Shown: in pieces, positions 62,992 through 64,000 of the stretch
Layout of the letters: each line of letters starts with the position of its first letter
Position numbering within the stretch: the first letter of the stretch is position 1
Assembly (NCBI RefSeq): GCF_900177805.1
Contig: NZ_FXAX01000002.1
Coordinates: forward strand, 496,001-560,000
Origin: Fibrobacter sp. UWB13
GTDB taxonomy: Bacteria > Fibrobacterota > Fibrobacteria > Fibrobacterales > Fibrobacteraceae
Length of the DNA stretch: 64,000 nt
Direction: 5' to 3'
Notes under the pieces: model-generated
Told to the model about the DNA's origin: nothing
Database searches by the model: none
What the model saw: the letters and a program-made list of their open reading frames with translations, nothing else
Program-made: the position numbers and the translations under genes

Positions 62992-64000
62992 TTACTTATG
63001 CCAGAAGCAGACTTTCTTGACAAAGAAATCCCACTCGGCAGCAGTCTTAGAGTTCGTGCGGCTTTCAGAGCGCATATACTCGACAAGGTTGCAGAGGAGT
63101 GTCGCGAAGAAGAACGAGAAGAACACCGTAAACGCAAGGATAAGTCCACGCTTCGGAGAAATCTTCTTGTCGTTTTCCCAAGGCGCTTCAAGTACATGCA
63201 GGTTCGTGAGCATCTTTGCTTCTTCCAAGCGCATCTGTTCGCTCTGCTGACGCAACACCTTGTACATCGCTTCCTGAATACGGATTTCCGCTTCGCGCCT
63301 CATGTATTCCGCATAAAGCTCCGGAGACTTCTTGAGTTCCAGAATACCGATATTGCTGTGCTTGCCCTTGAGCGTCCCGCCGAGAGCGGAGTTCACGCCC
63401 TTTGCACGTTTGGAAAGTTCCTGATAACGCTTGCTGTTTTCGCCACGGTCAAGCTTTTCAAAATTCATCTCGATGCCGACTTCCTCGCGCATCGCCTGCA
63501 ATTCGCTCAAGTACTTGATTGTCGCTTCGAGCTGCACGTTCGGTTCATACACGTTGTTGCTGACCTGGAAATTGACAAAGTCTTTGATCAAGGAATCCAG
63601 CACATGTTCGCAGGAATCAAGTCTCGACTGGAAATATTCCCTGGACTGGCGGGCCTGCTTCGTCTTAAATGCGTTGAATGAGGAATCAGCCTTTTCGAGC
63701 ATGAAGTTTAAAACTTCAACTGCAAGTTTTGCGTCCGTATCCTTGTAATAGAGGGAAAGCATGTCTTCCTTGTTCATCTCGAGCCCGAAGTTCTTGCGGA
63801 ACTCCTTCAGCAAGTCGGCATGGAACTTTCCCTTGAACTCGTAATGCCTGGCAAGGTCAAACTTTTCAATCACCATGTTGTGCAGTTCCCAGGAATTGAA
63901 AATCGTCCACACGGCATTCACATCCTCGTTGTCCATAGTGATACCGAGCAACGAGCTCATACCCGAACCACCCATGAGTCCGCTAAGCGCACCCGCCATA
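62992..64000 (-). CDS. Wzz-like chain-length determinant, partial
   Basis: The gene runs off the window; only the C-terminal part is present. Visible are helical periplasmic segments (DSCEHVLDSLIKDFVNFQVS), the coiled stretch LKKSPELYAEYMRREAEIRI, and the typical ending LEAPWENDKKISPKRGLILA (Pro-rich entry to the last membrane helix), followed by FTVFFSFFFATLLCNLVEYM. Wzz proteins set the length of polysaccharide chains. The Met at 63999 is internal; the N-terminal membrane helix is outside the window. The stop lies 19 bases before the polymerase start, so they are in one operon. Confidence 0.85.
   Translation of the reverse strand, partial: MAGALSGLMGGSGMSSLLGITMDNEDVNAVWTIFNSWELHNMVIEKFDLARHYEFKGKFHADLLKEFRKNFGLEMNKEDMLSLYYKDTDAKLAVEVLNFMLEKADSSFNAFKTKQARQSREYFQSRLDSCEHVLDSLIKDFVNFQVSNNVYEPNVQLEATIKYLSELQAMREEVGIEMNFEKLDRGENSKRYQELSKRAKGVNSALGGTLKGKHSNIGILELKKSPELYAEYMRREAEIRIQEAMYKVLRQQSEQMRLEEAKMLTNLHVLEAPWENDKKISPKRGLILAFTVFFSFFFATLLCNLVEYMRSESRTNSKTAAEWDFFVKKVCFWHK

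Overview
The window looks like a piece of a Fibrobacter chromosome (Fibrobacterota). The evidence is a FISUMP (Fibrobacter succinogenes major paralogous) domain, many BspA/DUF285-type repeat proteins, a PorV/PorQ-type outer-membrane protein, moderate G+C and AAGGA-type ribosome binding sites. This assignment is inference; no rRNA is present.

Layout. 1-3571: defence-type flank with the N-terminal part of a type I restriction subunit HsdR (in-frame stop at codon 30), a RhuM-family protein and a DUF4160/DUF2442 pair. 3603-9983: core metabolism, with a LysR regulator divergent from metE over a perfect LysR-type palindrome, then a transporter / pyridoxamine kinase / radical-SAM cluster. 10335-36912: a large accessory region. 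It holds VWA, macro-domain and NADAR proteins (ADP-ribose theme), cytoplasmic BspA-like repeat proteins (one of 1757 residues), a sigma-factor-like protein, an AAA/DUF4143 ATPase behind a 32-bp tandem array, a DUF262 + DUF262/DUF1524 (GmrSD-like) pair, rubredoxin and a hybrid protein carrying only the BspA N-terminal module. 36982-44702: cstA, lysC with a structured leader, a lipoprotein, a sigma-54 activator without a receiver domain, a PorV-like porin and a phosphohexomutase. 44799-50314: second accessory patch with a hipB/decayed hipA locus, a BspA-FISUMP fusion, a tandem duplication of a 50-residue gene and a PD-(D/E)XK-like nuclease behind a G10 tract. 50441-59592: housekeeping genes rsmA, a frameshifted MBL-fold gene, the PLP-homeostasis gene, a PIN toxin pair, and tRNA-Leu-tig-clpP-clpX-lon on the minus strand. 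59634-64000: a surface-polysaccharide locus (methyltransferase, flippase, polymerase, Wzz-like).

The most unusual content is the BspA-like family. Six genes plus one hybrid lie at four sites and lack signal peptides. They share a module of about 45 residues (ARDxxHLxxLI...[14 protein letters not shown]) followed by 24-residue units of the [20 protein letters not shown] type. They sit among nuclease-type genes, and one array contains four near-identical 72-bp units, so they can probably expand and contract.

Three genes have frame breaks at homopolymers: A8 in a BspA gene, C10 before the nuclease, and A5 in the MBL gene. These could be contingency loci or assembly errors; the MBL break looks like an error or ordinary mutation, which weakens a phase-variation reading of the other two. 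All functional statements are from reading the sequence; no database search was run.
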